This document shows, in pieces, positions 45,874-54,886 of a stretch of DNA of 64,000 bases. The stretch spans positions 186,001 to 250,000 of the forward strand of contig NZ_WRPP01000011.1 of NCBI RefSeq assembly GCF_009760405.1. Reading direction: 5' to 3'. The notes beneath the pieces are model-generated. The model saw only the letters and a list, made by a program, of their open reading frames with translations, was not told the DNA's origin and ran no database searches. Within the stretch, counting starts at the first letter, position 1, and each line of letters begins with the position of its first letter. The translations under genes were made by a program, and so were the position numbers. The stretch comes from Nocardia terrae. Its GTDB lineage: Bacteria > Actinomycetota > Actinomycetes > Mycobacteriales > Mycobacteriaceae.

Positions 45874-46415
45874 GCCGCCGCATCACCGCCAGCGTCTACC
45901 TCTCCCTCGACGGCGTGGTGGAAGCGCCGGAGAACTGGCACTTTCCGTATCACGACGACGCGACCCAGGAGGCGGTGCTGGCGGGGATGCGCGCCGCCGA
46001 CACCGTGCTGCTGGGCCGCAAGACCTTCGACATCTTCGCCGGAGCCTGGCCGGAGCGGACCGGGGAGATGGCGGACTGGTTCAACCTGAGCCCGAAGCTG
46101 GTGGTGTCCTCGACACTGCGGGATCCGGAGTGGAAGAACACCACGGTGATCGCCCCGGCACGACTGGTCGAGGAACTCATCGAGCTGAAGGCGCGGCCCG
46201 GCCGCGCCATCGGCGTGCACGGCAGCATCAGCCTGGTGCGGGCGCTGCTCGAGCACGGGCTGCTCGACGACCTCACCTTCATGATTCACCCCCTGGTCGT
46301 GGGCTCCGGCGAGAGAATGTTCCCCGAGACCGGTCCTCGACTTCCATTACGACTCACCGCCGCAACCACTTTCGGCAGCGGCATTCAATCCCTGACTTAC
46401 AGCAAGGAAAACTGA
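45870..46415 (+). CDS. RibD C-terminal/DHFR-like reductase, second copy
   Basis: The 181-residue protein is a paralogue of the preceding one (ITASVYLSLDGVVEAPENWH, DTVLLGRKTFDIFAG, PKLVVSSTLRDPEWKNTT, IGVHGSISLVRALLEHGLLDDL). It starts at an ATGA overlapping the first copy's stop, so the two probably form a heterodimer or act in sequence. Confidence 0.78.
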   Translation: MSRRITASVYLSLDGVVEAPENWHFPYHDDATQEAVLAGMRAADTVLLGRKTFDIFAGAWPERTGEMADWFNLSPKLVVSSTLRDPEWKNTTVIAPARLVEELIELKARPGRAIGVHGSISLVRALLEHGLLDDLTFMIHPLVVGSGERMFPETGPRLPLRLTAATTFGSGIQSLTYSKEN

Positions 46416-47221
46416 TGGAACCCGTCAAAGCCTTCGTCGACTCCAAGGACGGCACCCGGATCGCCTACACCCGATACGGTTCGGGCCCGGCGGTCGTGCT
46501 CGTCGACGGCGCCCTCGCCGCCCAGGAGTTCGGGCCCAACAAGTCACTGGCCGAGGCGCTTTCGAGCCGCTACACCGTCTTCACCTATGACCGGCGCGGG
46601 CGCGGCGAAAGCGGTGAGAACCTGCCCGTCGATGTGGAGCGGGAATTCGAGGACCTGGACGCGGTCACCGACCTGGCCGGGGAACCGGTGATGCTCTACG
46701 GCATCTCCTCGGGTGGCGGACTGATCCTGGACTATCTGCTCAGTGGCCGTACGGCGCGCAAGGTCGCGCTCTACGAGGTGCCGTTCGTGGTCGACGACAC
46801 CCGCTCACCGGCCCCGGCCGACTATGTCGAGCACATCCATTCCCTGCTGGCGCAGGGCAAGAACGGTGACGCGATCAAGTACTTCATGCGTGCGGGCGTG
46901 CATCTGCCCGCGCTCATGGTGGCCGCGTTCCCGCTGTTCCCGGGCTGGAGTCACCTCAAGAAGGTGGCCCCGACCATCGCCTACGACCTGCAGTACGTCC
47001 AGGCGTTCCAGCGCGGCCGCCCGCTGCCCGCCGATCGCTGGTCCGGCCTGGATGTGCCGTTCACCGTGATCGCGGGCAGCAAGAGCCCCGCCTGGATGCG
47101 CAATGCGAATGCGGCACTGGCGCAGGTGCTTCCGGGTGCGACGCACCGGGTGCTGCCGGGCCAGACTCACCTGGTCAAGGCCCCGGTCCTGGCTCCCGCA
47201 CTGATCGAATTCTTCGGCTGA
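46415..47221 (+). CDS. Alpha/beta-hydrolase
   Basis: The 268-residue protein is a small alpha/beta-hydrolase with GSGPAVVLVDGALA as oxyanion region, the nucleophile elbow YGISSGGG, and a late histidine in GQTHLVKAP. It starts at TGATG coupled to the second DHFR-like gene. The 3' end overlaps the convergent MMPL gene by 55 bp. The role is unknown; the operon as a whole looks like small-molecule detoxification. Confidence 0.75.
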   Translation: MEPVKAFVDSKDGTRIAYTRYGSGPAVVLVDGALAAQEFGPNKSLAEALSSRYTVFTYDRRGRGESGENLPVDVEREFEDLDAVTDLAGEPVMLYGISSGGGLILDYLLSGRTARKVALYEVPFVVDDTRSPAPADYVEHIHSLLAQGKNGDAIKYFMRAGVHLPALMVAAFPLFPGWSHLKKVAPTIAYDLQYVQAFQRGRPLPADRWSGLDVPFTVIAGSKSPAWMRNANAALAQVLPGATHRVLPGQTHLVKAPVLAPALIEFFG

Positions 47222-49362
47222 ACCTTGTTCCGATTACCCGGGGCCCACCAGTTGGCGGGCCCCATCAGCTTGACCAGGGCCGGAACCAGCAGCATGCGGA
47301 CCAGGGTGGCGTCGATGATCAGCGCGATCACCATGCCCAGACCCAGGAAGCGCATGGGCGTGAGCGGGGACAGGGTGAAAGCGCCGGTGATCAGTACGAG
47401 AAGCGTTGCCGCCGCGGTGATCACGCGAGCCGTCCGCACCGTGCCGACGCGCACCGATTCCTCGGTGTCCGCGCCCGCATCGTGGGCCTCCACCATGCGT
47501 GACAGCAGGAAAACCTCGTAGTCGGTGGAGAGTCCGAAGACCACCGCGATGATCAGCACCAGCATTCCGGCCGAGAGCGGGCCGACGCTGATGTGCAGCA
47601 CGCCCGCCAGGTGCCCCTTGTCGAAAATCCAGGTCAGCACCCCGAAGGTCGCGGTCAGGCTCAGGAACGCCATCAGAACGGCCTTGAGCGGCAACATGAT
47701 CGAGCGGAAGGCCAGGGCCAGCATGAGCAGGGTCACCGCCACCATGACCGCGATCATGAGCGGCAGCCGGTCCAGCACGGCGGCGACGCTGTCGACGGTG
47801 CTCGCGCTCTCACCGCCGACCCGCAACTCCAGTCCGTCCAGCCGCAGCTCGCGCAGATCGCGGACGATGTCCTGCGCCTTCGGTGAGCGGTCGGGTGCGG
47901 CGAGTGCGGCGTGCACGATGGTGGTGTTGTCACGGGTATCGAGCGCCATGGCCTGACGGACACCCTTGACGCCGCCGATCTCCCGCAGCGCGGTACTGAC
48001 GGCGGCCGGGGTCGGTGCGCTGCCATCGGTTTCGCGCACCAGGATGGTCGCACCGCTGTTGGCGACCGGGAAGTGCGCGCTCAATTCCTCGACGGCGACC
48101 CGGGTTTCATTGCCCGCGGGCAATGCGGTGTGGTCGATATCGCCGAGCCGAACCCCGGTGAGCGGCGCGGCCAGCACCAGCAGGATCGCGCCCACCGCGA
48201 GGGCGACCGCGCCGGGACGTCGCATGACCGCGGTGACGACCCGTCCCCAGAACCGTTGCGCCCGTGCCTCCGAACGTTCGAAGGCGTCCGCGCGCCAGCT
48301 CCACTTGCCGATGCGCGAACCCAGCAGGGCCAGGATCGCGGGCAGCGCGGTCACCGACAGCAGTGCGGCCAGTCCGACCGCGGCGATCGCACCCATGCCC
48401 AGCGAGCGCAGGACGGCGAGCGGGAACACGAAGGTGCCCGCGAACGCGCACATCAGCAGCAGCGCCGAGAACAGCACCGTGCGCCCGGCGGTCTGGAGCG
48501 TCCGGGTCACGGCCTCCTCGGTCGATCGCCCCTGTCCCAGCTCCTCCCGGAACCGCCCGACGATGAAAAGCCCGTAGTCGATGGCCAATCCGAGTCCCAG
48601 CAGCGACACCACGTTCATGGCGAACACGCTGACCTCGGTCATCCGGGCCATGATCCCGACCACGCCGAGTGCGCCCACCACCGCGAGGGTGCCGATGAGC
48701 ACCGGCAGCGAGGCCGCCACCACGCCGCCGAACACCAGCACCAGGACGATCGCGGTCAGGGGAATCGAAATGGACTCCGCCAGAACAAGATCGTGCCGCG
48801 ATTGATCGCTGATGGTGTCGGCCAGGGCGCTGTATCCGGTCAGCTTCGTGTCGAGTCCCGGAACCCGCAGCGCGGCCGCTATTTTCGGATACTCCGCGAC
48901 CCGCTGATTGTCATCGCCCGCCGAGAACACGACCGCGACCGCCTGCCGCCCATCCGAAGACCGCAGGTAGTTCGATCGCGGACTGTTCCAGAAGCTTTCG
49001 ACCGGCCGGTCGAGCAGCGCGGGATCGATCGTCCCGATCGCCGCGGTGACCTGCGGCCCGATATCGGCCAGCGACTTCCCCTCGGGCGCGGTGTAGATGG
49101 CGATGACATCGGGGTTCTGCGGCCCCAGCCGCTCGGTGACCCAGGCGTCCACCGACGCGGATTCCCCCTTGGGCACCACGAATCCGGCCGAACTCACCCG
49201 CTGCTGCAGTCCGGCCGCGAACAGCCCACACGCCAACGCGAACAGCACGGCGACGACCAGCACGGTTTTGGGTCGTGCCACCACGACCCGCGCCCAGACC
49301 GCGATCGGGCCACCGGATTCCACGGCTTTCGTAGTCACGGGCGAACTGTCAATGGCAGTCAT
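47167..49362 (-). CDS. MMPL/RND-family transporter
   Basis: The 731-residue protein has 12 predicted membrane helices in two repeats with two large periplasmic loops. Asp-Tyr pairs for proton relay occur in LAIDYGLFIVGRF and LSTDYEVFLLSRM. MMPL proteins export lipids and siderophores in mycolic-acid bacteria. It is oriented with, and downstream of, the beta-lactone genes, with only the PapA-like gene between, so it may export the beta-lactone product; a palindromic repeat lies in the gap between them. Confidence 0.85.
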   Translation of the reverse strand: MTAIDSSPVTTKAVESGGPIAVWARVVVARPKTVLVVAVLFALACGLFAAGLQQRVSSAGFVVPKGESASVDAWVTERLGPQNPDVIAIYTAPEGKSLADIGPQVTAAIGTIDPALLDRPVESFWNSPRSNYLRSSDGRQAVAVVFSAGDDNQRVAEYPKIAAALRVPGLDTKLTGYSALADTISDQSRHDLVLAESISIPLTAIVLVLVFGGVVAASLPVLIGTLAVVGALGVVGIMARMTEVSVFAMNVVSLLGLGLAIDYGLFIVGRFREELGQGRSTEEAVTRTLQTAGRTVLFSALLLMCAFAGTFVFPLAVLRSLGMGAIAAVGLAALLSVTALPAILALLGSRIGKWSWRADAFERSEARAQRFWGRVVTAVMRRPGAVALAVGAILLVLAAPLTGVRLGDIDHTALPAGNETRVAVEELSAHFPVANSGATILVRETDGSAPTPAAVSTALREIGGVKGVRQAMALDTRDNTTIVHAALAAPDRSPKAQDIVRDLRELRLDGLELRVGGESASTVDSVAAVLDRLPLMIAVMVAVTLLMLALAFRSIMLPLKAVLMAFLSLTATFGVLTWIFDKGHLAGVLHISVGPLSAGMLVLIIAVVFGLSTDYEVFLLSRMVEAHDAGADTEESVRVGTVRTARVITAAATLLVLITGAFTLSPLTPMRFLGLGMVIALIIDATLVRMLLVPALVKLMGPANWWAPGNRNKVQPKNSISAGARTGALTR

Positions 49363-49438
49363 GGTGCACTCCGATCTCTGCGTGCGCCGAGCGGCAGACC
49401 AGGGGGCCTACACGTCAACCCGGCATGCCGGTCCCCTG

Positions 49439-49514
49439 GTCATCCCGGCGTGCCTTTGGCCGGGAACCACATCAGCCGGCATGGATTCCGGCCAGAACCG
49501 CGCCGGAACGACGG
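49439..49514. repeat. Dispersed palindromic repeat, full element (copy B)
   Basis: Two arms (49439-49469 and 49482-49514) are imperfect inverted repeats around a short loop. The right arm matches the family unit beginning TGGATTCCGGCC. It lies between the PapA-like and MMPL genes and could partly end transcription. Confidence 0.75.
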
Positions 49515-49554
49515 AGGAATGGCGGAGGTCAGGGTTGGTCAGGGCAGGCGGTGG

Positions 49555-50739
49555 TCAGCGGCCTGCGTCCGAATTCGTGGGTGTGAGTTCGCTTTCCAGC
49601 GTCCGGACGATGCGGTCCAGCAGGGCGTCCAGGCGTTCCTCGATGCCTCGGCCGTTGCGGACGGACACCGTCAGCTCGGTGCGGCCGCCGCATTCGGTCA
49701 TGCCCATGAGCAGCGGCATGGCCACGCTGTGCTGGGGCATGACCTTGATGGCGGTGGGGGAGAAGCCCGGCACCGCGAGTTCGTCGAGGTCGTAGCGGCC
49801 CATGTGGGAGACGGTGGCGGAGGCCAGGTTCCGGCCGGTGCGCGCGCCCAGCACGTTCAGGGTGCGCAGCAGTCCCCGGCCCGCGGCCGGCGGGAGGTAC
49901 TTCAGGCCGCCGTTGTCCATCTGGTTGAGTTCGCGGTTCTCCTTCAGGCCCGCGCGCTTGATCTCGTTGAGCTGCTTCCAGTCCGTGCCGGGCCGCACAT
50001 CGAGGAACAGCGGCAGCGCCAGATTCGCGGTCGAGCGCAGCGTCGGGTCGTGGCGGCGGATGTCGACCGGGATCATGATGCGCGAGATCGGGCCGCCCTC
50101 GTCGGCGAGCATCGCCGCCACCCGCATTAGCGCACCCGGACCGGTCGCGTGAATGGTGCGGGCGCGCAACAGGTGCCGGTGCTCGCCGGACTCCTGGCGG
50201 CCGTGCCCGAGGGCCGAACGGAACTTCGGCAGTACGAGCGTCGGCCGTCCCGGCGCGCCGACCTTGCGCACCAATTCGGCGTCGGCGATCGGGTCGGGCG
50301 CGCCGACCGGCTCCTCGCCGCGCAGGACGCGCAGTACGTCGGTGGCCCACATGACCATGCCCATGCCGTCCATGACGCCGTGGAAGACCCGGAACACCAG
50401 GGTGGTGGGCGCGGCCGTGAGCAGCAGCACCTCCACCGTGGCCGCCGGGGTGGGACCGATCGGGCTGGTGAGGACCGGATCGGCTTCCAGCGCAGGGTAT
50501 TCCAGCGCGTGGTCGACGACGCGGACGCTCGGCGCGACCCCGCTGTCGATCCACTGCTTGCCGTCGCGGACCAGGCGCGCACCCGGATTCGCCTCGGCCG
50601 CGGTGGCGACCGCACGCCGCAGCGCCTCCGCGTCGATGCTGCCCTGACCCTCCACCACGAGCTGCATCAGGAACGGCGGAGCCAGATCCCGCATGGGGAA
50701 GTAGATGAGTTCGGTGGGGGAGATGGGACGGCGGAACAT
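49555..50739 (-). CDS. PapA/condensation-like acyltransferase
   Basis: The 394-residue protein resembles CoA-dependent acyltransferases of the condensation fold: FHGVMDGMGM provides the HxxxDG catalytic motif (first His of the usual HHxxxDG is Phe), and a DIRRHDP segment near the middle and the NLALPLFLDV stretch fit the PapA/wax-ester-synthase layout. It would join an acyl chain to a hydroxyl. It follows nltD by 12 bp in the same direction, so it may acylate the beta-lactone precursor or product. Confidence 0.65.
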   Translation of the reverse strand: MFRRPISPTELIYFPMRDLAPPFLMQLVVEGQGSIDAEALRRAVATAAEANPGARLVRDGKQWIDSGVAPSVRVVDHALEYPALEADPVLTSPIGPTPAATVEVLLLTAAPTTLVFRVFHGVMDGMGMVMWATDVLRVLRGEEPVGAPDPIADAELVRKVGAPGRPTLVLPKFRSALGHGRQESGEHRHLLRARTIHATGPGALMRVAAMLADEGGPISRIMIPVDIRRHDPTLRSTANLALPLFLDVRPGTDWKQLNEIKRAGLKENRELNQMDNGGLKYLPPAAGRGLLRTLNVLGARTGRNLASATVSHMGRYDLDELAVPGFSPTAIKVMPQHSVAMPLLMGMTECGGRTELTVSVRNGRGIEERLDALLDRIVRTLESELTPTNSDAGR

Positions 50740-50751
50740 GTGCCTACCTGC

Positions 50752-51792
50752 CTAGATCTTCTCGTTCAAAGAAACGACGCCGCCCTGGGTTTCGAGCCAG
50801 GCCAGGAAATCGGCCAGGCCGGTGTCGCGGTCCACGATCGGCCGGTAGCCGAAATCGCGGGTGGCGGCGGAGGTGTCGTAGGTGGCGGTGCGGGTCATCA
50901 GCGCCACCACGTACCGCGAGAGCGGCGGCGACCACCGGGTGGCGACGAACGGTATGCGCCAGACGGTTTCGATGGCGGCGACGATCGCGTCGAGGACCTT
51001 GCGGTTCGGCTGCCGGGTCGGCTTCGCGTAGCCGAGATCCCCGGCCACCTCGCCGAGGAAGCCCCACACGTCGGTCTGCTCCGCGTCGGCGATGAAATAC
51101 GGCTTGCCGCCGACATTTTCGGAGCCCGCCGCCAGCACGCACGCCTCGACGATGTTCTCCACGTGGCACAGTGAAGCCTTTACCTGCTTGCCGTAGGACA
51201 GGTCGGGCAGTGTGCCCTCGGCCGCCCGGCCGAGCAGCCGCACGATCGGCCCGGACCGGTCACCCGCGCCCCAGATGGCCCGCGGCCGCAGCGCGCACGT
51301 GGTGAATTCCGCTGTGTTCGAGGACAGGACGAAGCGCTCGGCCTCGGCCTTGGTCTCCGAGTACAGATTCAGGTACCGGTGCGGGTAGGGCACCGACTCG
51401 TCGACGTCCACCTGATCGCCGCCGTCGCGGTCCATGAGCGCGCTCGGGCTGGAGATGAACACGAAGCGCGAGGTGCCGTTGCGCTTGGCCGCCCGCACCA
51501 GATTCTGGGTGGCCGTGACGTTCTCGGCCACGAACTGCGCCCGTGTGCCCCGATCGTCCACTCGCGCCGCGCTGTGGAACACCACGTCCACGCCCTTGGT
51601 GGCGCGTTCCAGCGACACCTGGTCGGTGAGGTCGCCGGTGATGATCTCGATCTGGTCGATCACGTCGTAGAGATCGCGCAGATTGCTGGTGGCCCGCGCC
51701 AGAATGGCCACCTCGTAGTCGCCGTCGCGGACCAGGCGGCGCACCAGCGCCCCGCCCAGGAACCCGGACGCTCCCGTCACGAGCGCTTTCAC
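50752..51792 (-). CDS. nltD: OleD-like NAD(P)-dependent beta-keto acid reductase
   Basis: The 346-residue extended SDR starts at GTG 51792 after GAAAGGGG. It has VTGASGFLGGALVRRL, the VVFHSAARVDD segment, and catalytic YSETK. Position next to OleC- and OleA-like genes supports the role of OleD, the reductase turning a 2-alkyl-3-keto acid into the 3-hydroxy acid, the substrate of the beta-lactone synthetase. The symbol follows the nocardiolactone cluster and is given by analogy. Confidence 0.75.
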   Translation of the reverse strand: MKALVTGASGFLGGALVRRLVRDGDYEVAILARATSNLRDLYDVIDQIEIITGDLTDQVSLERATKGVDVVFHSAARVDDRGTRAQFVAENVTATQNLVRAAKRNGTSRFVFISSPSALMDRDGGDQVDVDESVPYPHRYLNLYSETKAEAERFVLSSNTAEFTTCALRPRAIWGAGDRSGPIVRLLGRAAEGTLPDLSYGKQVKASLCHVENIVEACVLAAGSENVGGKPYFIADAEQTDVWGFLGEVAGDLGYAKPTRQPNRKVLDAIVAAIETVWRIPFVATRWSPPLSRYVVALMTRTATYDTSAATRDFGYRPIVDRDTGLADFLAWLETQGGVVSLNEKI

Positions 51793-51880
51793 GCTGTTCC
51801 CCTTTCGCATGCCCGGGGGCACTTCGTGGTTACGCAGGCAAGCGCAGGGAGGTGGAGCGGCGCCTCCGTGCCTGACCCGG

Positions 51881-52150
51881 TCATGCGGCCTCCTGAGTTT
51901 TCCACCAGGTGATTCCGAAGATCTGGGTCATGGCCGCCGTCTTGACCGCCGAGTGCTCGGTGCCCGCGGTGGCCTTCAACGCGGCCGGGATCTGCGCCGC
52001 GTGCACCACGATGGACAGGAACGCGTCGATCCAGAACGCCACGCGCAGCAGCCGGTTCGCGGGCGCGCGATCGCCCGCCGCCAGCAGCACGCCCAGGGCC
52101 AGATACAGCCAGCCCAGCACCGGAATCGCCCGCAGCACAGTCACCTTCAT
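51881..52150 (-). CDS. Small membrane protein in the beta-lactone operon
   Basis: The 89-residue protein starts MKVTVLRAIPVLGWLYLALG, 2 bp after the nltC stop. It has a hydrophobic segment at about 7-25, a second around 38-55 (VAFWIDAFLSIVVHAAQIP) and an amphipathic C-terminal part (QIFGITWWKTQEAA). Close spacing within the operon shows it is co-expressed with nltC and nltD. It is not one of the known OleABCD parts. It might anchor the enzymes to the membrane or help export; this is a guess. Confidence 0.65.
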   Translation of the reverse strand: MKVTVLRAIPVLGWLYLALGVLLAAGDRAPANRLLRVAFWIDAFLSIVVHAAQIPAALKATAGTEHSAVKTAAMTQIFGITWWKTQEAA

Positions 52151-52152
52151 CG

Positions 52153-53967
52153 TCAGTTGTCCTTTCCGAGCCGCTCCGCCGCCCAGACCGCGAGCTGTTC
52201 GCGGCCGATCTTGGCATTGTGGCGGATGTCGACCGGGAACTTCGGATGGAACAGGAACGTGGAAACCGGTGCGGTGACGTCGAATTCGGCGGCGCGCTTG
52301 CGCAACTCGGCCGCCAGCACCGCGGTGTCGGCGCCCGGCTGGGCCTCCACGCACAGCACCGGCAGCTGCGAACCCCGCGATCCGACGCCGACCAGCGCGG
52401 TCCGCGCGACGCCCGACACGGTGTTGAAGACCTGCTCGACCTGCACGCTGAACATGGGCCCGTCGGTGGTGTGCACGCGCTGACTCTTGCGCCCGCAGAA
52501 CCAGATCCGGCCCTCGCCGTCGATCCAGGCCAGATCGCCGGTGCGATGCCAGATCACGTCGTCCTCGCGGATCTTGCCCGCCAGGTTCGCCGACTCGGGC
52601 CAGTAGTACCGGGTGCTCACGTTCGGGCCCGACACCACGAGCTCGCCGATGCCGCGGGTGCCCACCAGTTCCGATTCCCGGGCCTCGGCCTGGGCCCAGG
52701 TGGGGATCGGGTCGTCGGTGATGGCGACCAGCCGCGCCCGCACGCCCTCGGCCGGCCGGCCGACGCAGGTGCCGTCGCCCAGGTGGGCGCGCTCCACCAA
52801 ACCGTCGAGCAGTTCCCGGGATTCGATGGTGGACATGGGCAGCGCCTCGGTGGACCCGTAGCCCGCGTACACCTCGGCGTCCTCGGCCAGCACGCGCCGC
52901 AGTCCGGCGATGCACCAGTCCGGAACGGGCGCGCCGCCGGAGTAGATGCTGTGCAGCGTCGGCACCGGCGTCTTGTGCTGTTCCAGGTGCCGCAGCAGCG
53001 GAATCAGGACGGCGGGCGAGGCGAACATGGTCTTCACGCCGAACCGGTTGAGGGCGTCGACCACGTGCACGGGTTCGGTCGAGCCGACCTCGCTCGGCAC
53101 CAAGGGCGGTAGCACGCACCGGGATCCGAGCAGCATGTCCAGAATTCCGACCAGCGGCAGGGTGATCAGCGAGGTTCCCGGCTCCACCCGGCCGCGTGCG
53201 GCGTGCACCTGCTCGACCATGGCGCTGAGATTCCCGTGCGTCATCTCCACGGCCTTGGCGGGGCCGGTGCTGCCCGTGGTGAAGGCGATGAGCAGCGTCT
53301 CGTCGGCGGGCGCGGGGACGCGGTCCTTCAGGGTGAAGGCGTCGAACGGCGCGCGGTGATCGGTGGTGCGCCTCGCGGCGAGGGTGGTCAGCAGTTCGTC
53401 CAGCCGCGCGGCCACCTTGGCGCTGGCGGGCCCGGCCGTCGCGAGCTCGCCCCGCAGCCGGTCGCCGAGGCGGCCCGTGGTCGCCGGCGCTCCCCAGCTG
53501 CGCAGCGTCGGGCCGCCCCAGAACCAGCGCGGGCCGACGGTGAGAGTGACCCGCACGTTCTTGAAGTACTTGCCGAACAGCTTGCGCGCGGCGTGCGCCT
53601 GCGGAATGCCGATGAACGCCTCGGCCTCGGCGGCGCGCAGGCAGTTGAGCATCTTGCGCAGCCCCATGCCCGGGTCGATGACCACCGGGATCGCGCCGAT
53701 CTTCAACAGCCCCAGCATGATCGCGTACAGCTCCGGGCTGGGCAGCACCAGCACGATGGTGCGGGTGCCGCGGCCCACGCCCTCGGCGGCCAGGTGCAGG
53801 CCGATGGTGTCGGACCACTCGTCGAGCTCACGGTAGGTGAGGTGGCGGTAGTCCGGGAGGCCGGAGGCGGTCTTCCCCGCGGGGTAGATCACCGCCTCAC
53901 GGTCCGGATCGGCGGCCACCACCGCGCGGAAGCGGTCGATGGCCTGCCAATAGGTCGCGGTCGTCAC
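52153..53967 (-). CDS. nltC: OleC-like beta-lactone synthetase
   Basis: The 604-residue ANL-superfamily enzyme has the P-loop FTTGSTGPAKAVEM (229-242), YAGYGSTEALP, and the hinge region TGDLAWIDGEGRIWFCGRKSQ. The length and the PEVIDPGMGLRKMLNCL-like early segment (VVIDPGMGLRKMLNCL) are typical of OleC, which adenylates a beta-hydroxy acid and closes it to a cis-beta-lactone without CoA. The GTG start overlaps the nltB stop (GTGA). Confidence 0.82.
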   Translation of the reverse strand: MTTATYWQAIDRFRAVVAADPDREAVIYPAGKTASGLPDYRHLTYRELDEWSDTIGLHLAAEGVGRGTRTIVLVLPSPELYAIMLGLLKIGAIPVVIDPGMGLRKMLNCLRAAEAEAFIGIPQAHAARKLFGKYFKNVRVTLTVGPRWFWGGPTLRSWGAPATTGRLGDRLRGELATAGPASAKVAARLDELLTTLAARRTTDHRAPFDAFTLKDRVPAPADETLLIAFTTGSTGPAKAVEMTHGNLSAMVEQVHAARGRVEPGTSLITLPLVGILDMLLGSRCVLPPLVPSEVGSTEPVHVVDALNRFGVKTMFASPAVLIPLLRHLEQHKTPVPTLHSIYSGGAPVPDWCIAGLRRVLAEDAEVYAGYGSTEALPMSTIESRELLDGLVERAHLGDGTCVGRPAEGVRARLVAITDDPIPTWAQAEARESELVGTRGIGELVVSGPNVSTRYYWPESANLAGKIREDDVIWHRTGDLAWIDGEGRIWFCGRKSQRVHTTDGPMFSVQVEQVFNTVSGVARTALVGVGSRGSQLPVLCVEAQPGADTAVLAAELRKRAAEFDVTAPVSTFLFHPKFPVDIRHNAKIGREQLAVWAAERLGKDN

Positions 53968-54875
53968 GCCGCGGCTCCCGCGAGGGCCGGGAGCCGGTAG
54001 ACGACGGCGGCGGCCGAGGGACCCGCGCCCGCCGCGACGAACAGGACGTCGCGGTAGGCCGCGAGCGAATCCGCCTCGGCGGCAGCGTGATACGCCAGCG
54101 ACAGCGAGGCCGTGTGCGGGTCGCCCTGGGACAGGTCCGGGGTGAAGACGGCGTCGGCGGCGATGCCGAGCTCGGCGGCCAGCAGGGCCGGGAAGTCGCC
54201 GCTGGGCGTGGAAGCGATGAGGGCCGTGGTGGTCTCGTCGATGTCGCTGCCCGCCAGCGCGGCCCGGGCGGCCTCGGCGGCCAGCGCCAGCAGCCGCTCC
54301 AGGTAGTCCGGCTCGCGCTCCACGGTCATGAGCCCGCGTCCCCGATCGCCCATGGTGGCGGCGTCCACGTAGGACTCCACGCCCGGCGTGCCCTCCGCGG
54401 CGCGGGTGTACACCCGGCCGAAGCCCTCGGGCTCGTCGGTCTGCTCCAGCAGCAGCGCGGCACCCGCTGTCGCGTAGGGGAATTCGTCATCGGCGGCCGA
54501 GCGGGTCAGCGACGGGTGGGTGTCGCCGGACACGATCAGCACGTGCTCGGAGCTGCCGGTGGCCAGCACCGCCTGCGCCACCTGCACCGCGTTGAGCACG
54601 CCCGTGCCCGCGTTCATCAGGTCGAAGGAGAACGACCGCGGGTCCTCCTTCACATAGTCCAGTCCGATGCCCGCGGCCTTCTGGATGAGCGCCGACACGG
54701 CCGGCTCGACGGTATTGCTGTCGCGGAAGATGCCCGCGTTGATCATGACCCCGACCTGCCCGGGCTGCACGCCCGCGCTCTCCATGGCGCGACGAGCGGC
54801 CCGGCCGCTGAGCTCCACGATGCTGAAAGTGTCGGTGTCCCGGCTGATCCCGGTGGATTTGATGCGCACGCCCAT
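53964..54875 (-). CDS. nltB: OleA/KAS III-like partner subunit lacking catalytic cysteine
   Basis: The 303-residue thiolase-fold protein aligns with KAS III but carries Gly90 where the nucleophilic Cys should be (FDLMNAGTG in place of DLxNACxG). The late His and Asn of the triad are also missing. A Glu at 57 (EPAVSAL) lies where OleA-type enzymes contribute a catalytic Glu across the dimer interface. It is probably the non-nucleophilic half of a heterodimer with the 54887-55939 product, as described for lipstatin- and nocardiolactone-type pathways. It lies 11 bp after nltA. Confidence 0.78.
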   Translation of the reverse strand: MGVRIKSTGISRDTDTFSIVELSGRAARRAMESAGVQPGQVGVMINAGIFRDSNTVEPAVSALIQKAAGIGLDYVKEDPRSFSFDLMNAGTGVLNAVQVAQAVLATGSSEHVLIVSGDTHPSLTRSAADDEFPYATAGAALLLEQTDEPEGFGRVYTRAAEGTPGVESYVDAATMGDRGRGLMTVEREPDYLERLLALAAEAARAALAGSDIDETTTALIASTPSGDFPALLAAELGIAADAVFTPDLSQGDPHTASLSLAYHAAAEADSLAAYRDVLFVAAGAGPSAAAVVYRLPALAGAAA

Positions 54876-54886
54876 GTTCGTAGACC

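Noticed and set aside
47911..50130. 739-codon plus-strand frame opposite the MMPL and PapA-like genes
   Set aside because: It spans two good minus-strand genes and a palindromic repeat and has no domain.
53964..54875. nltB as a decayed pseudogene
   Set aside because: The active-site Cys is missing, but the frame is intact, tightly coupled to nltA and nltC, and the loss matches a known heterodimer arrangement in related pathways.
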